The notes below the pieces were generated by a model. The model had not been told where the DNA came from, did not search any database, and worked only from the letters and a program-made list of their open reading frames with translations. Below are positions 51,701 to 61,024 of a DNA stretch of 64,000 bases, one piece after another. Numbering within the stretch: the first letter of the stretch is position 1; the number at the start of each line of letters is the position of its first letter. Both the position numbers and the translations under genes were made by a program. Source of the stretch: Mycolicibacterium grossiae (lineage in GTDB: Bacteria; Actinomycetota; Actinomycetes; Mycobacteriales; Mycobacteriaceae); contig NZ_CP043474.1 in NCBI RefSeq assembly GCF_008329645.1, positions 1,302,001 to 1,366,000 on the forward strand, given 5' to 3'.

Positions 51701-52324
51701 CGCGATGGCCACCACGTTGTTGAGCACCGGTGCCCACGCCGGAGGCCCGAAGACGTTGCGCGTGTTGAGGATCGCCATGAACACCGACGACAGCCCGTAG
51801 AAGATCACCTGCGGCAGCAGCAGGTACGCGAAGGCGGTCGTGAGCGGTCGGTTCACCAGCGGGTCGTCGCCGAGCATGAGCCGCACCAGCAGCGGGGCCG
51901 CGGCGACCGAGACGAGCGTCGTCGCCAGCAGCAGGGCGGTGGCGAGTGTCATCAGCCGCCGGACGAAAGCCGTTCCGCCGTCGGCGTCGTCGCGCTCGGC
52001 GCGGGCCAGCACCGGGACGAAGATGGCCGTGAAGGTCGCCTCCAGCACCAGGGCGGCCACCAGGTTGGGCAGCTGATTGGCCACGGAGAACGCACTGGAC
52101 AGCGCGGCGCCGAGGATGGTGGCGAGCAGCACGATGCGGAAGAAGCCCGTGATGCGGCTGATGAGCGTGGCGAAGGCCATGCCCCAGGACCGCGAGACGA
52201 CCGCGGCGTCGGACAGTTCCTTGCGGGGCGGCGCCGCGGCCTGGCCGGCCCGCCGCCGCGGAGCCGGCCCGCGGGGGATCCGCTGGCGGGGCGGCGCGGG
52301 GACGGGACGCCGGGGGGCGGTCAC
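48725..52324 (-). CDS. murJ: MurJ (MviN) lipid II flippase fused to a pseudokinase
   Basis: The protein moves lipid II across the membrane. I chose the GTG at 52324, overlapping the DUF6049 stop, giving 1199 residues. An Arg/Pro-rich start is followed by about 14 membrane segments (about 45-550). A Pro-rich linker leads to a kinase-like domain (about 705-950) that lacks H-R-D and D-F-G, then a membrane segment and an external C-terminal domain with a discoidin-like or carbohydrate-binding look. In M. tuberculosis PknB phosphorylates this pseudokinase, which then binds FhaA. Confidence 0.95.
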   Translation of the reverse strand: MTAPRRPVPAPPRQRIPRGPAPRRRAGQAAAPPRKELSDAAVVSRSWGMAFATLISRITGFFRIVLLATILGAALSSAFSVANQLPNLVAALVLEATFTAIFVPVLARAERDDADGGTAFVRRLMTLATALLLATTLVSVAAAPLLVRLMLGDDPLVNRPLTTAFAYLLLPQVIFYGLSSVFMAILNTRNVFGPPAWAPVLNNVVAIATLGLYLVVPGELSLDPVRMGDAKLLVLGIGTTLGVVAQTAVLFVAIRRERISLRPLWGIDDRLKRFGTMATAMVLYVLISQVGLIVGNQIASSAAASGPAIYNYTWLILQLPFGMIGVTVLTVVMPRLSRNAAANNIRAVLGDLSLATRLTMVTLIPIVAFMTVGGPAIGSALFAYGNFGAVDAGYLGLAITLSSFTLIPYALVLLQLRVFYAREQPWTPILLIVVITVVKIAASLAAPHVTDDPNLVAGYLGLANGLGFLAGATVGHVLLRTNLKPPGGRLLELAVIRTILVAIAASLGAGLIAHVVDQLLGLERLTDSGGGAGSLLRLVVLGLIMAPIIGGVMVAAKVPEAASAIAFVRRRLGRGATAPSGGVPPGPSQPAPVLGPPVRPRPTRHFPYPEHTYPPPRRIGPAAPDGLGAPAPGRRPWRGAPAVSDESAGGPASGPDGGATTRIPRPSADDFEPDVSTETASVSGRPPADYGGDPTREPMSFGMPNEPAIEAATDDDVHLIPGATIAGGRYRLLVFHGGPPHLQFWHALDTALDRQVALTFVDPEATLADDEVQQILARTLKLSRLEMLGVARVLDVANTGSGGLVVSEWIRGGSLAEVAETSPSPIGGARAIQSLAAAAEAAHRQGVALSIDHPGRVRVSIDGDVALAFPATLADASPEGDIRGIGAALYALLVNRWPLPETGVRSGLAAADEDPAGQPVEPRALDRDIPFQISAAAARAVQENGGIRTAATLLNLLQQATAVADRTEVINPVDEPAEGGSGPRLDDPETRNRRRRGLVIGVSVGAVILIIVLAGLAIGLRGVFGDVGGPLDRQELGLNAPTSETSTANTGTVKPVRATVFSPGGEADNPSDAGLAIDGNPGTAWPTDTYSDAAPFPSFKSGVGLLLQLPQPTTLASVSITLNSTGTSIQIRSASTANPTSLAETTELTPPTPMKTGANTIDIANAQPTSTVLVWITTLGTVDGRSESALSDITLTSAS

Positions 52325-54741
52325 CTGTCGTCCGGGGCGTGCGCGATGGCCGTGTCGAGCGGATCGCCGCGGCCGGCATCGGGCCGGTCGGCGCGCGACG
52401 GCCGGTCGAGGTCCGCACGGTCCGGTTGGCCGCGGAACCGGTGCCACAACCGCCGCCCGACGAGCAGTGCCAACACCACGCCGCCGGTGAGCGTGATGAA
52501 GAACAGGACCTTGCCGTAGGCGTTGGAGTGCACCGACAGCCGGACCGGCTCGCCGAGCGTCAGTCCGTCGGCGGTGCGCAGCGCGACGTCGACGGCCACG
52601 CGCTGGGTGAAGTGCACCTCGATCGGCACCCGCAGCGGGAGGTAGCCCGGCGGCAGTTCGATCTCGCCCATGTCGGTCACCGTCATGCCGGGCGGCGCGT
52701 CGACGTCGAGGCGCACCCGGATCGGGACCGGGAGGTCGTTGCGCAGCGCCAGCGGCAGGGGGCTGCGCTCGGTGGCGAGCGTGTACGACCCACCGGGATT
52801 GACGATCGTCACGGCCTTGAACAGGTCGTCGACGGTCCCCGACACCCGGTCCACCCGCTGCTCGGCCAGGCCGTTACGGGCGTCCGGCGGCACAGACTGG
52901 CTCAGGGCGCGCAGCATGTCCTCGCGCAGCGGCGCGGTGTACTGCGGACCGGTCAACCCGGTGCGGGTGTCGGTGGTCAGCGCACCGGTGAGACCCCACA
53001 ACCGGCCGGTGACCGAGGAGATCTCGGAGGTCACGCCGTCGCTGAAGCGGGCGCGCGGGTTGCCCAGCGCGTCGGACGGCAGCGGCCCGTCGAACGTCGG
53101 GGTGACCCCGCGGCTCTCCGCCAGGACCGCAGGCAGCGGCCGCGGGATGGCGAGCCCGGAGTGGATCGAGGTGGCGAGCGCCGACAGCATCGCCGTCGCG
53201 TCGTCGGACTGCAGGTCCCACGACAGCGGCGGGACGAGGAGTTCGGACCGCGGTTCGGTGCGCGGCCGCAGCCCGCGCCACAGCATGGCCGCGACGGCGT
53301 CCTGGCGGCGCGCCACCAGCGAGTCGTGCTGCAGCGGCACCTCGAGCGACGCGTCGAGGTAGGACGGTGACAACGGCTTGCTGCCCGCCCCGGCCAGGGC
53401 GGCGCCGACCGTCGGGTCGAACGGTGCGGTCACCACGGCGGCGCTGTAGCGGCGCGGGGCGAGGTCGGCGGGCGGCGGGTCGCCCGCGGCGGAGTCCTGC
53501 GCGACGTAGTCGGGCGCGGCGATCGCGACGGTCGGGCCGCGTTCGGAGAGCAGCCGGATCGCGCCGCCGGTGAGCGCGCCGTCGCCGACCAGCGTGGCAC
53601 CGCGGACCGACTGCACGCCGAGGATCTGGTCGACGACGTCGGCGGTGTCGGTGGTGGCGGTCGCGGCGAGACCCGGGTCGCCGACGCGGTGCAGCGCGGT
53701 CAGATCGGCCTGCGCGTACACCGTCGGCGTGACGCAGGTCCGCTGCGCCAACGACCGCAGCCGGCCCAGCCAGTTGACGGCCGCCTCCTGCCCGGTGCCG
53801 GGCCGGGTGGGGCCGCCCAGCCCGCCGTCGCGGTTCTCGGCCACCACGTAGCCGGTCGTCATCGCGTTGACGGTGACCAGGAGGTCGGGATCCACGGCCA
53901 GACACAGCGCGCTGCGGATCTGACCGGTGGGATCGACCGAGGGGCTCGTCGCAAAGTCCGCGGCGGCCAGCAGCACGTCGAGCCGGCCACCGCCGGCCAG
54001 CGAGGTGGCCAGGTCGTCGTCGGCGAGGCGCACCGGCGTCGTGCCGCCCGGCGCGCCCGCCGCCAGGCGGGGACGGTCGGCCAGCGGCCACAGCATGGTG
54101 GTCCGCACCGGTCGCGACGTGTCCGGGGGGACCACCGCGGTGACCGGGTCACTGCTCTCGCGGGACGGATCGGGGGGCACGCCGACGACCGGCAGCAGGA
54201 AGCGGGCGTCGTCGAGGCGGGCCGGCGCGCCGTAGTCCGGGGTGCCGTTGACGTTGACGAGCACCGGATAGACACCCGGATCGGCGATGCGCAGCGACGG
54301 TCCCTCGGCGGCGCGCAGCGGGTACGACAGCGTGAACGCCGCACTCTGACCCTGGTTGAGTTCCGGTGCGACGGTGATGAAGTCGGCCACCGGCTGGTAC
54401 TGCTCGCCGTCGCCGGTGAGGTTGGTGCGCAGGCCCGCCGACGTCGTCACGGCCGGCGCGTGCTCCATGCGGATGACGACGTCGCGCACCGAGCGGTCGC
54501 CGATGTTGGCGACCCGGCCGGTGACCGTTACCAGCGGCTGGCCCGCGGTGGTGACGATGTCGGGGGTGACGCTGTCGATGCTGAGCTTGAGGAACTGCGC
54601 GGCGCCCGGTTCGCCGGCCGCGGCGCGGGGGAGGACGGCGGGAGCCAGGACGAGCGCCGCCGCCAGCAGCATGCACAGCAGCCGCCACGGGGTGAGGACG
54701 TGCAACGTCGCAGCGGCCCGACCCGCCGCACGGTGTGTCAT
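52321..54741 (-). CDS. DUF6049 family exported/membrane protein (Rv3909-like)
   Basis: I chose the ATG at 54741, which overlaps the Nudix stop (ATGA), giving 806 residues. A signal peptide lies at about 20-42 ([12 protein letters not shown]), followed by a large external region with beta-rich segments ([11 protein letters not shown]) and a C-terminal membrane helix (about 742-765) with a short cytoplasmic Arg/Asp-rich tail. The function is unknown. Position between mutT4-type and murJ genes with coupled overlaps points to an envelope role. Confidence 0.88.
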   Translation of the reverse strand: MTHRAAGRAAATLHVLTPWRLLCMLLAAALVLAPAVLPRAAAGEPGAAQFLKLSIDSVTPDIVTTAGQPLVTVTGRVANIGDRSVRDVVIRMEHAPAVTTSAGLRTNLTGDGEQYQPVADFITVAPELNQGQSAAFTLSYPLRAAEGPSLRIADPGVYPVLVNVNGTPDYGAPARLDDARFLLPVVGVPPDPSRESSDPVTAVVPPDTSRPVRTTMLWPLADRPRLAAGAPGGTTPVRLADDDLATSLAGGGRLDVLLAAADFATSPSVDPTGQIRSALCLAVDPDLLVTVNAMTTGYVVAENRDGGLGGPTRPGTGQEAAVNWLGRLRSLAQRTCVTPTVYAQADLTALHRVGDPGLAATATTDTADVVDQILGVQSVRGATLVGDGALTGGAIRLLSERGPTVAIAAPDYVAQDSAAGDPPPADLAPRRYSAAVVTAPFDPTVGAALAGAGSKPLSPSYLDASLEVPLQHDSLVARRQDAVAAMLWRGLRPRTEPRSELLVPPLSWDLQSDDATAMLSALATSIHSGLAIPRPLPAVLAESRGVTPTFDGPLPSDALGNPRARFSDGVTSEISSVTGRLWGLTGALTTDTRTGLTGPQYTAPLREDMLRALSQSVPPDARNGLAEQRVDRVSGTVDDLFKAVTIVNPGGSYTLATERSPLPLALRNDLPVPIRVRLDVDAPPGMTVTDMGEIELPPGYLPLRVPIEVHFTQRVAVDVALRTADGLTLGEPVRLSVHSNAYGKVLFFITLTGGVVLALLVGRRLWHRFRGQPDRADLDRPSRADRPDAGRGDPLDTAIAHAPDDR

Positions 54742-55580
54742 GGCCCCTGACCGCAGCCGTTCGTCCGCCGGCCGGGCGTGGGTGGGGCGGCGTCGTCGGC
54801 GCGGCGGCCGCGGGTGTGCGAGTGCGTCTGCGGCCGACGTCGCGGTGAGGTGCGGGGGAGTGGCGGCAGGGCGGCCGGTCCGTGGGCGTGCAGCGTGTCG
54901 ATGAGTTCTCCGGCGACCTGGGCCAGTTTGCGCTCGTCGGCGTACGCCAGCCGCGACGGCAGTTCGCGCAGCGGCACCCACGCCACCTCGGTCACCTCGA
55001 CGTCCTCGTCGGACAGTTCACCGCCGAGGAAGCGCATGAGGTAGTGGTGCACGGTCTTGTGGACGCGCCGGCCCTCGGTGACGAACCAGTAGTCGATGCT
55101 GCCGAGCGCGGCGAGCACGCTGCCCTGCACACCGGTCTCCTCGGCGACTTCCCGGACGGCGGTCTGCTCGGCGGTCTCGCCCATCTCGATGTGACCCTTG
55201 GGCAGTGACCACAGCATGCGACCGCGCCGGTCGATCCGCCCGATGAGCGCGGCGACCTGGCGTTCCTTCGGGCCGTCGAGGCCGTCGATGACGAGTCCGC
55301 CCGCCGACGTCTCGTGGACCGTGCGGAGCCGGTCGTGCGCCCGCCGGGCGGGGGCGGCCTTGTGGCTGCCGGAGATGGTGGCGGGGGAGGGCACGGCGCG
55401 GTGGGGTTCCTGGGCTGCGGGCGGTTCGGTGGCGGGTGGTGCGGGCGTCGGGCGGGGGGCCTTCGGCGAGGGCGTCGGTGGTGTCGCGGCGGACGGCGTG
55501 GCCTCGGGCGGACCTGCCGAGCGTCGGCCGCGGCGCCTCCCCCGGCGCCGTCGTGGTTTGGCCTGTTCGCCCTCCGACAC
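54738..55580 (-). CDS. Nudix hydrolase (MutT4-like)
   Basis: It hydrolyses a nucleoside diphosphate-linked substrate. The Nudix box G-H-I-E-M-G-E with R-E-V-A-E-E-T-G-V is complete. I chose the GTG at 55580 (V-S-E-G-E-Q-A-K), giving 280 residues and matching the Rv3908 start; TACTAT lies seven bases before it, so the mRNA is probably leaderless. The Arg-rich and Pro/Ala-rich N-terminus (1-75) and Arg/Pro tail look disordered. It heads an operon with the DUF6049 and murJ genes. Confidence 0.9.
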   Translation of the reverse strand: MSEGEQAKPRRRRGRRRGRRSAGPPEATPSAATPPTPSPKAPRPTPAPPATEPPAAQEPHRAVPSPATISGSHKAAPARRAHDRLRTVHETSAGGLVIDGLDGPKERQVAALIGRIDRRGRMLWSLPKGHIEMGETAEQTAVREVAEETGVQGSVLAALGSIDYWFVTEGRRVHKTVHHYLMRFLGGELSDEDVEVTEVAWVPLRELPSRLAYADERKLAQVAGELIDTLHAHGPAALPPLPRTSPRRRPQTHSHTRGRRADDAAPPTPGRRTNGCGQGP

Positions 55581-55587
55581 CCAAGCG

Positions 55588-55593
55588 ATAGTA
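55588..55593 (-). promoter_or_regulatory. -10 element for a leaderless Nudix transcript (TACTAT)
   Basis: On the complementary strand TACTAT lies seven bases before the GTG start, the spacing expected if transcription starts at the start codon. Confidence 0.65.
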
Positions 55594-55688
55594 GCCAACA
55601 CCTCCTTTACACTCCCCGGCCACTCGCCGTTGGTGCCGGGCTGATGCGTAGTCGTTACGCTGCCGGGAGTTCGACGCGTTCCGCCCAT

Positions 55689-55694
55689 TAGGCT
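55689..55694 (+). promoter_or_regulatory. -10 element for a leaderless pcnA transcript (TAGGCT)
   Basis: TAGGCT lies eight bases before the pcnA GTG, consistent with a leaderless or nearly leaderless mRNA. Confidence 0.55.
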
Positions 55695-55702
55695 CATCGA
55701 AC

Positions 55703-57145
55703 GTGCCGAGTGACCTGAGCGCCGAGTCGATGGCGACCGCGATGCGCAACCTGTTGCCGCACGCCCCGCTGCTGCGTGACCTGGGGTCGTTGTTCGCCGC
55801 GGCCGGCCACGAGCTGTACCTGGTCGGCGGGAGCGTCCGCGACGCGGTGCTCGACCGGCCGGTGACCGATCTGGACTTCACCACCGACGCCCGGCCCGAC
55901 GCCATCGCGCGCATCGTGCGGCGCTGGGCCGACGGGATGTGGGACACCGGGATCGACTTCGGCACGATCGGCGCCACCAAGGGCGAGCACCGTCTGGAGA
56001 TCACGACGTTCCGCGCCGACAGCTACGACCAGGTGTCGCGCAACCCGACCGTCGAGTTCGGCGACCGGCTCGACGACGACCTGGTGCGGCGCGACTTCAC
56101 GGTCAACGCGATGGCCGTGCGGCTGGACGCGGACGGCATCGGCGCGTTCCACGATCCGCTCGGCGGACTGGCCGCGGCGGCCGAACGCCGGCTCGACACC
56201 CCGTCGGCGCCGGAGGTGTCCTTCGGCGACGATCCGCTGCGGATGCTGCGGGCCGCGCGGTTCGTGTCGCAGCTCGGCTTCGTCGTGGCGCCGCGGGTGT
56301 TCGAGGCGATGGAGCGGATGGCCCCGGAGCTGGGCCGCATCACCGCCGAACGAGTGGCCGCCGAATTGGACAAGCTGCTGCTGGGCGTCGACCCGGTCGC
56401 GGGCATCGACCTGATGGTCCGGACCGGACTGGGGGCGGTGGTGCTGCCCGAGGTCGGCGACATGCGGATGGCGATCGACGAACACCACCAGCACAAGGAC
56501 GTCTATCAGCATTCGCTGACGGTGCTGCGGCAGGCGATCGACCTCGAGGAGCCCGGTGCGGCGCCGGACCTGGTGCTGCGCTGGGCGGCGTTGCTGCACG
56601 ACGTCGGCAAGCCCGCCACGCGTCGGCACGAACCCGACGGCGGCGTCAGCTTCCATCACCACGAGGTGGTCGGCGCGAAGATGACCCGCAAGCGGATGCG
56701 CGCGCTGAAGTACTCCAAGCAGATGGTCGACGACGTGTCCCAGCTGGTGTATCTGCACCTGCGCTTCCACGGCTACGGCGACGGCACGTGGACCGATTCG
56801 GCCGTGCGGCGCTACGTCACCGACGCGGGTCCGCTGCTGTCCCGGCTGCACAAGCTGGTGCGCGCCGACTGCACCACGCGCAACAAGCGCCGCGCCGCGC
56901 GGCTGAGAGCGAGCTACGACGACCTCGAGCACCGCATCGCCGAGCTCGCCGCCAAGGAGGATCTCGCGCGGGTGCGGCCCGACCTGGACGGCAACGAGAT
57001 CATGCGGATCCTGGACATTCCGGCCGGACCGCTGGTCGGCAAGGCGTGGAACCACCTGAAGGAGCTGCGGCTGGACCGCGGGCCACTGGACCACGACGAC
57101 GCCGTCGCCGAATTGCGGACGTGGTGGAACGCGCAGCAGTCCTGA
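55703..57145 (+). CDS. pcnA: CCA-adding tRNA nucleotidyltransferase
   Basis: It adds or repairs the 3' CCA of tRNAs, needed here because the tRNA genes in this window do not encode CCA. The 480 residues show the class II head G-G-S-V-R-D with the D-L-D-F metal pair, an R-R-D-F-T-V-N-A-M segment and a C-terminal HD domain (H-D-V-G-K-P near residue 300). The start is GTG. It is divergent from the Nudix gene with a 122-base gap. Confidence 0.95.
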   Translation: MPSDLSAESMATAMRNLLPHAPLLRDLGSLFAAAGHELYLVGGSVRDAVLDRPVTDLDFTTDARPDAIARIVRRWADGMWDTGIDFGTIGATKGEHRLEITTFRADSYDQVSRNPTVEFGDRLDDDLVRRDFTVNAMAVRLDADGIGAFHDPLGGLAAAAERRLDTPSAPEVSFGDDPLRMLRAARFVSQLGFVVAPRVFEAMERMAPELGRITAERVAAELDKLLLGVDPVAGIDLMVRTGLGAVVLPEVGDMRMAIDEHHQHKDVYQHSLTVLRQAIDLEEPGAAPDLVLRWAALLHDVGKPATRRHEPDGGVSFHHHEVVGAKMTRKRMRALKYSKQMVDDVSQLVYLHLRFHGYGDGTWTDSAVRRYVTDAGPLLSRLHKLVRADCTTRNKRRAARLRASYDDLEHRIAELAAKEDLARVRPDLDGNEIMRILDIPAGPLVGKAWNHLKELRLDRGPLDHDDAVAELRTWWNAQQS

Positions 57146-57207
57146 TGCGTCCAAGTCTTCGATGACGGATGCTCGCCCGGGGCGAGCGGCGCGGAGAGGG
57201 GACGTCG

Positions 57208-57693
57208 GTGGAGTACTGCCTCGGTGACGGCAACGGGCTGGCGGAGATGTTCGCCGCCGAGCCCACGGTGGACCTCGACGGCGACGGTGTGCCCGACGCC
57301 GTCGGGTTCGACGTCGACGCGGACGGGATGGACGACGCCCTGGTGGACGTCGACGGGGACGGCAGGGCCGATCAGCTGGTGGTCGACGTCGGGTCCGACG
57401 AGGACCGATTCACCGACGACGGCTCGGGGACCTGGGCGGTGAGCGCCGACCGGGGCGCGCAGCTGCGCTGGCTCGGACTCGACGGCGTCGCCGCGCAGGG
57501 CGGGCCGCTGGTCGACTTCGACGGCGACGGCCAGGCCGACGATCGGCTGCTCGATGCCGACCGCGACGGGTCGGCCGACCGGGTGTTCGCCGGCGAGCGG
57601 GCCTACGTCGACACCGACGGCGACGGGTCCTGGGACGTCGTGCTGTCCGACGCCGACGGTGACGGCGCGGCGGACGCGGCAGGACCGCCCTAG
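57208..57693 (+). CDS. Aspartate-rich Ca-binding-repeat-like protein (Rv3906c-like)
   Basis: I chose the GTG at 57208 (V-E-Y-C-L-G), preceded by GGAGAGGG, giving 161 residues. At least seven D-x-D-x-D-G type loops occur (D-L-D-G-D-G, D-V-D-A-D-G, D-V-D-G-D-G, D-F-D-G-D-G, D-A-D-R-D-G, D-T-D-G-D-G, D-A-D-G-D-G), similar to thrombospondin type 3 or dockerin-like calcium loops. The protein is extremely acidic and has no signal peptide or membrane segment. Function is unknown. It is the last gene before the gene-order break. Confidence 0.75.
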   Translation: MEYCLGDGNGLAEMFAAEPTVDLDGDGVPDAVGFDVDADGMDDALVDVDGDGRADQLVVDVGSDEDRFTDDGSGTWAVSADRGAQLRWLGLDGVAAQGGPLVDFDGDGQADDRLLDADRDGSADRVFAGERAYVDTDGDGSWDVVLSDADGDGAADAAGPP

Positions 57694-57738
57694 CCGTCGC
57701 GAAGGTCAGCCGTTGGGAAGGTCAGCCGTCGGGAGGTC
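57692..57738. repeat. Three imperfect 16-bp tandem repeats
   Basis: AGCCGTCGCGAAGGTC, AGCCGTTGGGAAGGTC and AGCCGTCGGGAGGTC follow one another between the stops of two convergent genes, at the point where the gene order departs from that of M. tuberculosis. Confidence 0.7.
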
Positions 57739-58523
57739 TAGCTGCGGCCCGCACCCGGCGGGCCGGCGAAGGCCTGCGCGATCGTCAGCCACCGGGTGGC
57801 GTCGTCGCCGGTGGCCACGACGTCGAGCGCGCCGGGCGCGCGGCGCTGAGTGACCAGCATGCAGAAGTCCTCGGCCGATCCGGTGACCCGCTGCGCGGCG
57901 TCGTCGGGTCCCCACGTCCACGTCGAGCCGTCCGGGGCGTGCAGTTCCACGTGAAACGGTGCGGTCGGCGGCACCAGGCCGTGCACGGTGAACGCGAAGT
58001 CGCGGGTGCGCACGCCGATGTGCGCGATGGACTTCAGCCGCGCCGTCGGCTCACGGCGGACCCCGAAGGCGTCGGCGACGTCCAGCCCGTGCGCCCAGGT
58101 CTCCATGAGACGCGCGGTGGCCATCGACGTCGCGCTCATCGGCGGTCCGAACCACGGCAGCTTGCGGCCGGCGGGCACGTCCAGCAGCTCGTCGTGCAGC
58201 CGCGCCCGGGTGCTGCGCCACTCGTCGAGCAGTTCGGCGGGAGGCAGCGCGGCGAGTTCCTCGGCCCCGGCGTCGACGAAGCCGGTCGGGTTCGTGGCCG
58301 CTGCGCCGAGCAGGTCGGCGAACCCCGCCTCGTCGGTCACGGCGATCACGGCGACGCGGTCGGTCCACAGCAGGTGCGCGATCTGGTGGGCCACGGTCCA
58401 CCCCGGCGCGGGCGTCGGCGTCGACCACTGGGCTGCGTCGCGCGTGGCGACGATGCCGTCGAGGTCGTCGCTTTCGGCTCGCAGATCGGCGACGGTGCCC
58501 GCGAGGGCGTCGGATCCGGCCAT
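57738..58523 (-). CDS. TIGR03084-family protein (mycothiol-dependent/DinB-like fold)
   Basis: The 261-residue protein begins [12 protein letters not shown] and shows the metal-binding pattern of the maleylpyruvate-isomerase N-terminal fold: H-Q-I-A-H-L near residue 47 and M-E-T-W-A-H-G-L-D near 145, with a later wyosine-formation-like C-terminal part. The exact reaction is unknown; it resembles Rv0036c. The ATG is at 58523. It follows the MFS gene by nine bases on the same strand. Confidence 0.82.
   Translation of the reverse strand: MAGSDALAGTVADLRAESDDLDGIVATRDAAQWSTPTPAPGWTVAHQIAHLLWTDRVAVIAVTDEAGFADLLGAAATNPTGFVDAGAEELAALPPAELLDEWRSTRARLHDELLDVPAGRKLPWFGPPMSATSMATARLMETWAHGLDVADAFGVRREPTARLKSIAHIGVRTRDFAFTVHGLVPPTAPFHVELHAPDGSTWTWGPDDAAQRVTGSAEDFCMLVTQRRAPGALDVVATGDDATRWLTIAQAFAGPPGAGRS
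57943..57958. promoter_or_regulatory. Degenerate parS-like sequence
   Basis: AGTTCCACGTGAAACG matches 13 of 16 bases of the two perfect parS sites in this window and keeps the CCACGTGAAAC core. It lies inside the TIGR03084 gene, 17 kb from parS 1, so ParB binding is possible but unproven. Confidence 0.3.
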
Positions 58524-58532
58524 GGCGACACC

Positions 58533-59825
58533 CTAGACCGGCGAGGTTCCCGGTCTGGTGCGCCTGCCGACGTAGGCGTGCCCGGCGAGCCCGAGCAGGT
58601 AGGCCACCGCGCCCGCGGCAGCGAGGCCCACCGAGTGGCCGTCGTCCGGGATGACGGCCGCCGATGCGGCGATCGCGGCGATGAACGACACCCAGAACAA
58701 CGAGTCCTGCACGGTGAAGACGTGGCCGCGCAGCGCGTCGTCCACGTCGATCTGCATGGCGGTGTCCGCGCACAGCTTGACCACCTGGCCCAGGGCGCCG
58801 AGCAGGAAGCCGCACACCGTCATCACCGGCAGCTGCAGGCCGATGCCACACAGCTGCACCAGTGCGGCGGCGGCGAGCGCGCCATTGGCCGTGGCGAACC
58901 GGCCCCAGCGCGCGACGAACGTCGGGGTGACCAGCGTGGCGAGGAACGAGCCCAGACCGGTGGCGGCGACGAACAGCACCACGGTGCCCAGCCCGGCGAC
59001 GTCGTGGCTGCCGCTGTGGCGAACCAGGATCAGGACCAGCAGGGTGTTGATGCCGAACGCGACGCGGTGGGCCGCCAGCCCGGTCAGCGTGGCGGACACC
59101 GTCGGCACGGCCGCCACGGTGCGCAGGCCGTAGCCCCAGCCGGTGGCCACCACGTAGGCCACCGACCCGTGCACGGCGCGGCGGGTGTCGTCCGGGCCCA
59201 GCGCACGAGGGCGGAAGCGGATCGAGAAGACCAGCGCCAGCACGACCGGGATCGCGGCCAGGAAGATGATCACCGAGGCGCCGGTGTCGCCGGAGCCGAA
59301 CAGCCACCGCGGCAGCAGCATGAAGTTGGCGCCCGCGAAGGCGGCCACCGCGCCGCTCGCGGTGGCCACCGAGTTCATCGTGACGACCTGGTCGCGGGGC
59401 ACGACGTGCGGCAGGGCCGCCGACAGGCCCGACGACACGAACCGCGTGAAGCCGTTGACGATCAGGGCGCCGCACAGGATCCACAGGTCGCCGGCCCCGT
59501 AGGCCAGCAGCGTGGCGACGCCGAGCACGAGCACCAGCCGCACCAGGTTGGCGCCGACCAGCACCAGGCGGCGGTCCCACCGGTCGAGCAGCGCTCCCGC
59601 GAACGGCCCGAGCAGCGAGTAGGGCAGGAACAGCACGGCGAAGGCGCCGGCGATGGCCCACGGCTCCGCGGCGCGCTCCGGGTTGAACAGCAGGGCGCCG
59701 GCCAATGCGGCCTGGAACAGTCCGTCGCCGAACTGGCTGACGATCCGAAGTTCGAGCAGCCGCCGGAACTCCGGGAGTTCGCGCATCGCGTTGAGGAGGG
59801 CGGTTCGCCTACCCGTGTTCGCCAC
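58533..59825 (-). CDS. MFS transporter (Rv0037c-like)
   Basis: The 430-residue polytopic protein shows about twelve membrane segments and the MFS loop [10 protein letters not shown] between segments 2 and 3. The start is GTG; an ATG at residue 14 is possible. The substrate cannot be inferred. It forms a probable two-gene operon with the TIGR03084 gene and is divergent from yqgE. Confidence 0.88.
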   Translation of the reverse strand: MANTGRRTALLNAMRELPEFRRLLELRIVSQFGDGLFQAALAGALLFNPERAAEPWAIAGAFAVLFLPYSLLGPFAGALLDRWDRRLVLVGANLVRLVLVLGVATLLAYGAGDLWILCGALIVNGFTRFVSSGLSAALPHVVPRDQVVTMNSVATASGAVAAFAGANFMLLPRWLFGSGDTGASVIIFLAAIPVVLALVFSIRFRPRALGPDDTRRAVHGSVAYVVATGWGYGLRTVAAVPTVSATLTGLAAHRVAFGINTLLVLILVRHSGSHDVAGLGTVVLFVAATGLGSFLATLVTPTFVARWGRFATANGALAAAALVQLCGIGLQLPVMTVCGFLLGALGQVVKLCADTAMQIDVDDALRGHVFTVQDSLFWVSFIAAIAASAAVIPDDGHSVGLAAAGAVAYLLGLAGHAYVGRRTRPGTSPV

Positions 59826-59976
59826 TTCGGTTCCGACTCCGTTGGTCGATGGTGCTGGATCGGTTGCTGCTGGATGGCCGGGAACTCGGCGACCGAATCC
59901 ACCCTACGGATCCGGATCGACACGGGTGGGCCGGGCTGCGGGCGTTGCCCACGGGCGGCGGTGCCGAGGTGACATG

Positions 59977-60591
59977 ATGGGACCCGTGGCGCAGTCAGAC
60001 GATCCGGAGGACTTCCTGGCGCCTGCGTCGCACCGCGTGCGTGCCGGCACGCTGCTGCTGGCCAACACCGATCTGTTGGAGCCGACGTTCCGGCGCAGCG
60101 TCATCTACGTCGTCGAGCACAACGACGGCGGCACCCTCGGCGTCGTCCTGAACCGGCCGAGTGAGACGCCGGTGTACAACGTGCTGCCGCAGTGGACCAA
60201 GCTCGCCGCGAAGCCGAAGACGATGTTCGTCGGCGGACCCGTGAAGCGCGACTCGGCGCTGTGCCTCGCGACGCTGCGCGTCGGCATGGACACCAGCACG
60301 GTGCCCGGGCTGCGGCACGTCCAGGGCCGCATCGCGATGGTCGACCTCGACGCCGACCCCGACGAGATCGCCCCCGCCATCGAGGGTGTGCGGATCTATG
60401 CCGGGTACTCGGGCTGGACCATCGGTCAGCTCGAGGGCGAGATCGAGCGCGATGACTGGATCGTGCTCTCGGCGCTGCCGTCCGACGTGCTCGTCGAACC
60501 TCGGGTGGACCTGTGGGGACGCGTGCTGCGGCGCCAGCCGCTACCGCTGTCGATGCTGGCGACCCACCCGATCGACGTCAGCCGCAACTAG
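59977..60591 (+). CDS. YqgE/AlgH family protein (Rv0038-like)
   Basis: The 204-residue protein (ATG at 59977, with GAGGTGAC before it; an ATG at 59974 and a GTG at 59986 are alternatives) has the family hallmarks A-N-T-D-L-L-E-P-T-F-R-R-S-V and L-G-V-V-L-N-R-P, V-G-G-P-V and Y-S-G-W-T-I-G-Q-L-E. The biochemical role of this widespread family is unclear. It is divergent from the MFS gene and convergent with the next gene. Confidence 0.9.
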   Translation: MGPVAQSDDPEDFLAPASHRVRAGTLLLANTDLLEPTFRRSVIYVVEHNDGGTLGVVLNRPSETPVYNVLPQWTKLAAKPKTMFVGGPVKRDSALCLATLRVGMDTSTVPGLRHVQGRIAMVDLDADPDEIAPAIEGVRIYAGYSGWTIGQLEGEIERDDWIVLSALPSDVLVEPRVDLWGRVLRRQPLPLSMLATHPIDVSRN

Positions 60592-60628
60592 CGCGCGTCA
60601 CGCCGGACGGCGCTACGTGCAGGACGCG

Positions 60629-60982
60629 CTACTTGCAGGACAGCGTGCAGGATGCGCAGGCGCCCGTGCCGCACGAGCTGCTGGCCGCGGCGACGGCCTC
60701 CTGCCGCGCCACCGACTTCGCCGCCTGGTAGCAGCCGGCCCCGATGGTGCCGACGGCGCCGACGACGCACAACACGAGCAACAGGACCGCCGCCCCGGCG
60801 GGCGCGGACAGGGCCGCGGCGCCTCCGGCGGCGAGCATGACGGCGCCGGCGAGCTGGGTCGGGACGACGCTGCGCAGCACCCGGATGACGGGGTCGCCCG
60901 GCTGCGGCCGGGACAGCAGCCACAGACCGGCCGCGGCAATGGCCGCGGCCGCGCACAGGCACAGCACTGCGGCGATCAACAC
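60629..60982 (-). CDS. Small membrane protein with Cys-rich tail (Rv0039c-like)
   Basis: The 117 residues contain three hydrophobic segments (about 2-24, 43-62 and 65-84) and end in C-G-T-G-A-C-A-S-C-T-L-S-C-K, a C-x4-C-x2-C-x3-C cluster that could bind a metal. The start is GTG with TATCCT seven bases upstream, so leaderless translation is likely. Function is unknown. It lies 42 bases downstream of the Mtc28-like gene on the same strand. Confidence 0.78.
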   Translation of the reverse strand: MLIAAVLCLCAAAAIAAAGLWLLSRPQPGDPVIRVLRSVVPTQLAGAVMLAAGGAAALSAPAGAAVLLLVLCVVGAVGTIGAGCYQAAKSVARQEAVAAASSSCGTGACASCTLSCK

Positions 60983-60989
60983 GTCGTCG

Positions 60990-60995
60990 AGGATA
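60990..60995 (-). promoter_or_regulatory. -10 element for a leaderless transcript of the Cys-tailed protein (TATCCT)
   Basis: TATCCT on the complementary strand lies seven bases before the GTG start. Confidence 0.55.
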
Positions 60996-61024
60996 CGAGC
61001 CCGGGCGGCGCGCCGTCGAACCGG

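Noticed and set aside
55694..57154. 486-codon open frame opposite pcnA
   Set aside because: Shadow frame; pcnA itself carries all expected catalytic motifs.
57939..59972. 677-codon open frame opposite the TIGR03084 and MFS genes
   Set aside because: It spans two unrelated genes on the other strand and is His/Gln/Arg-rich noise.
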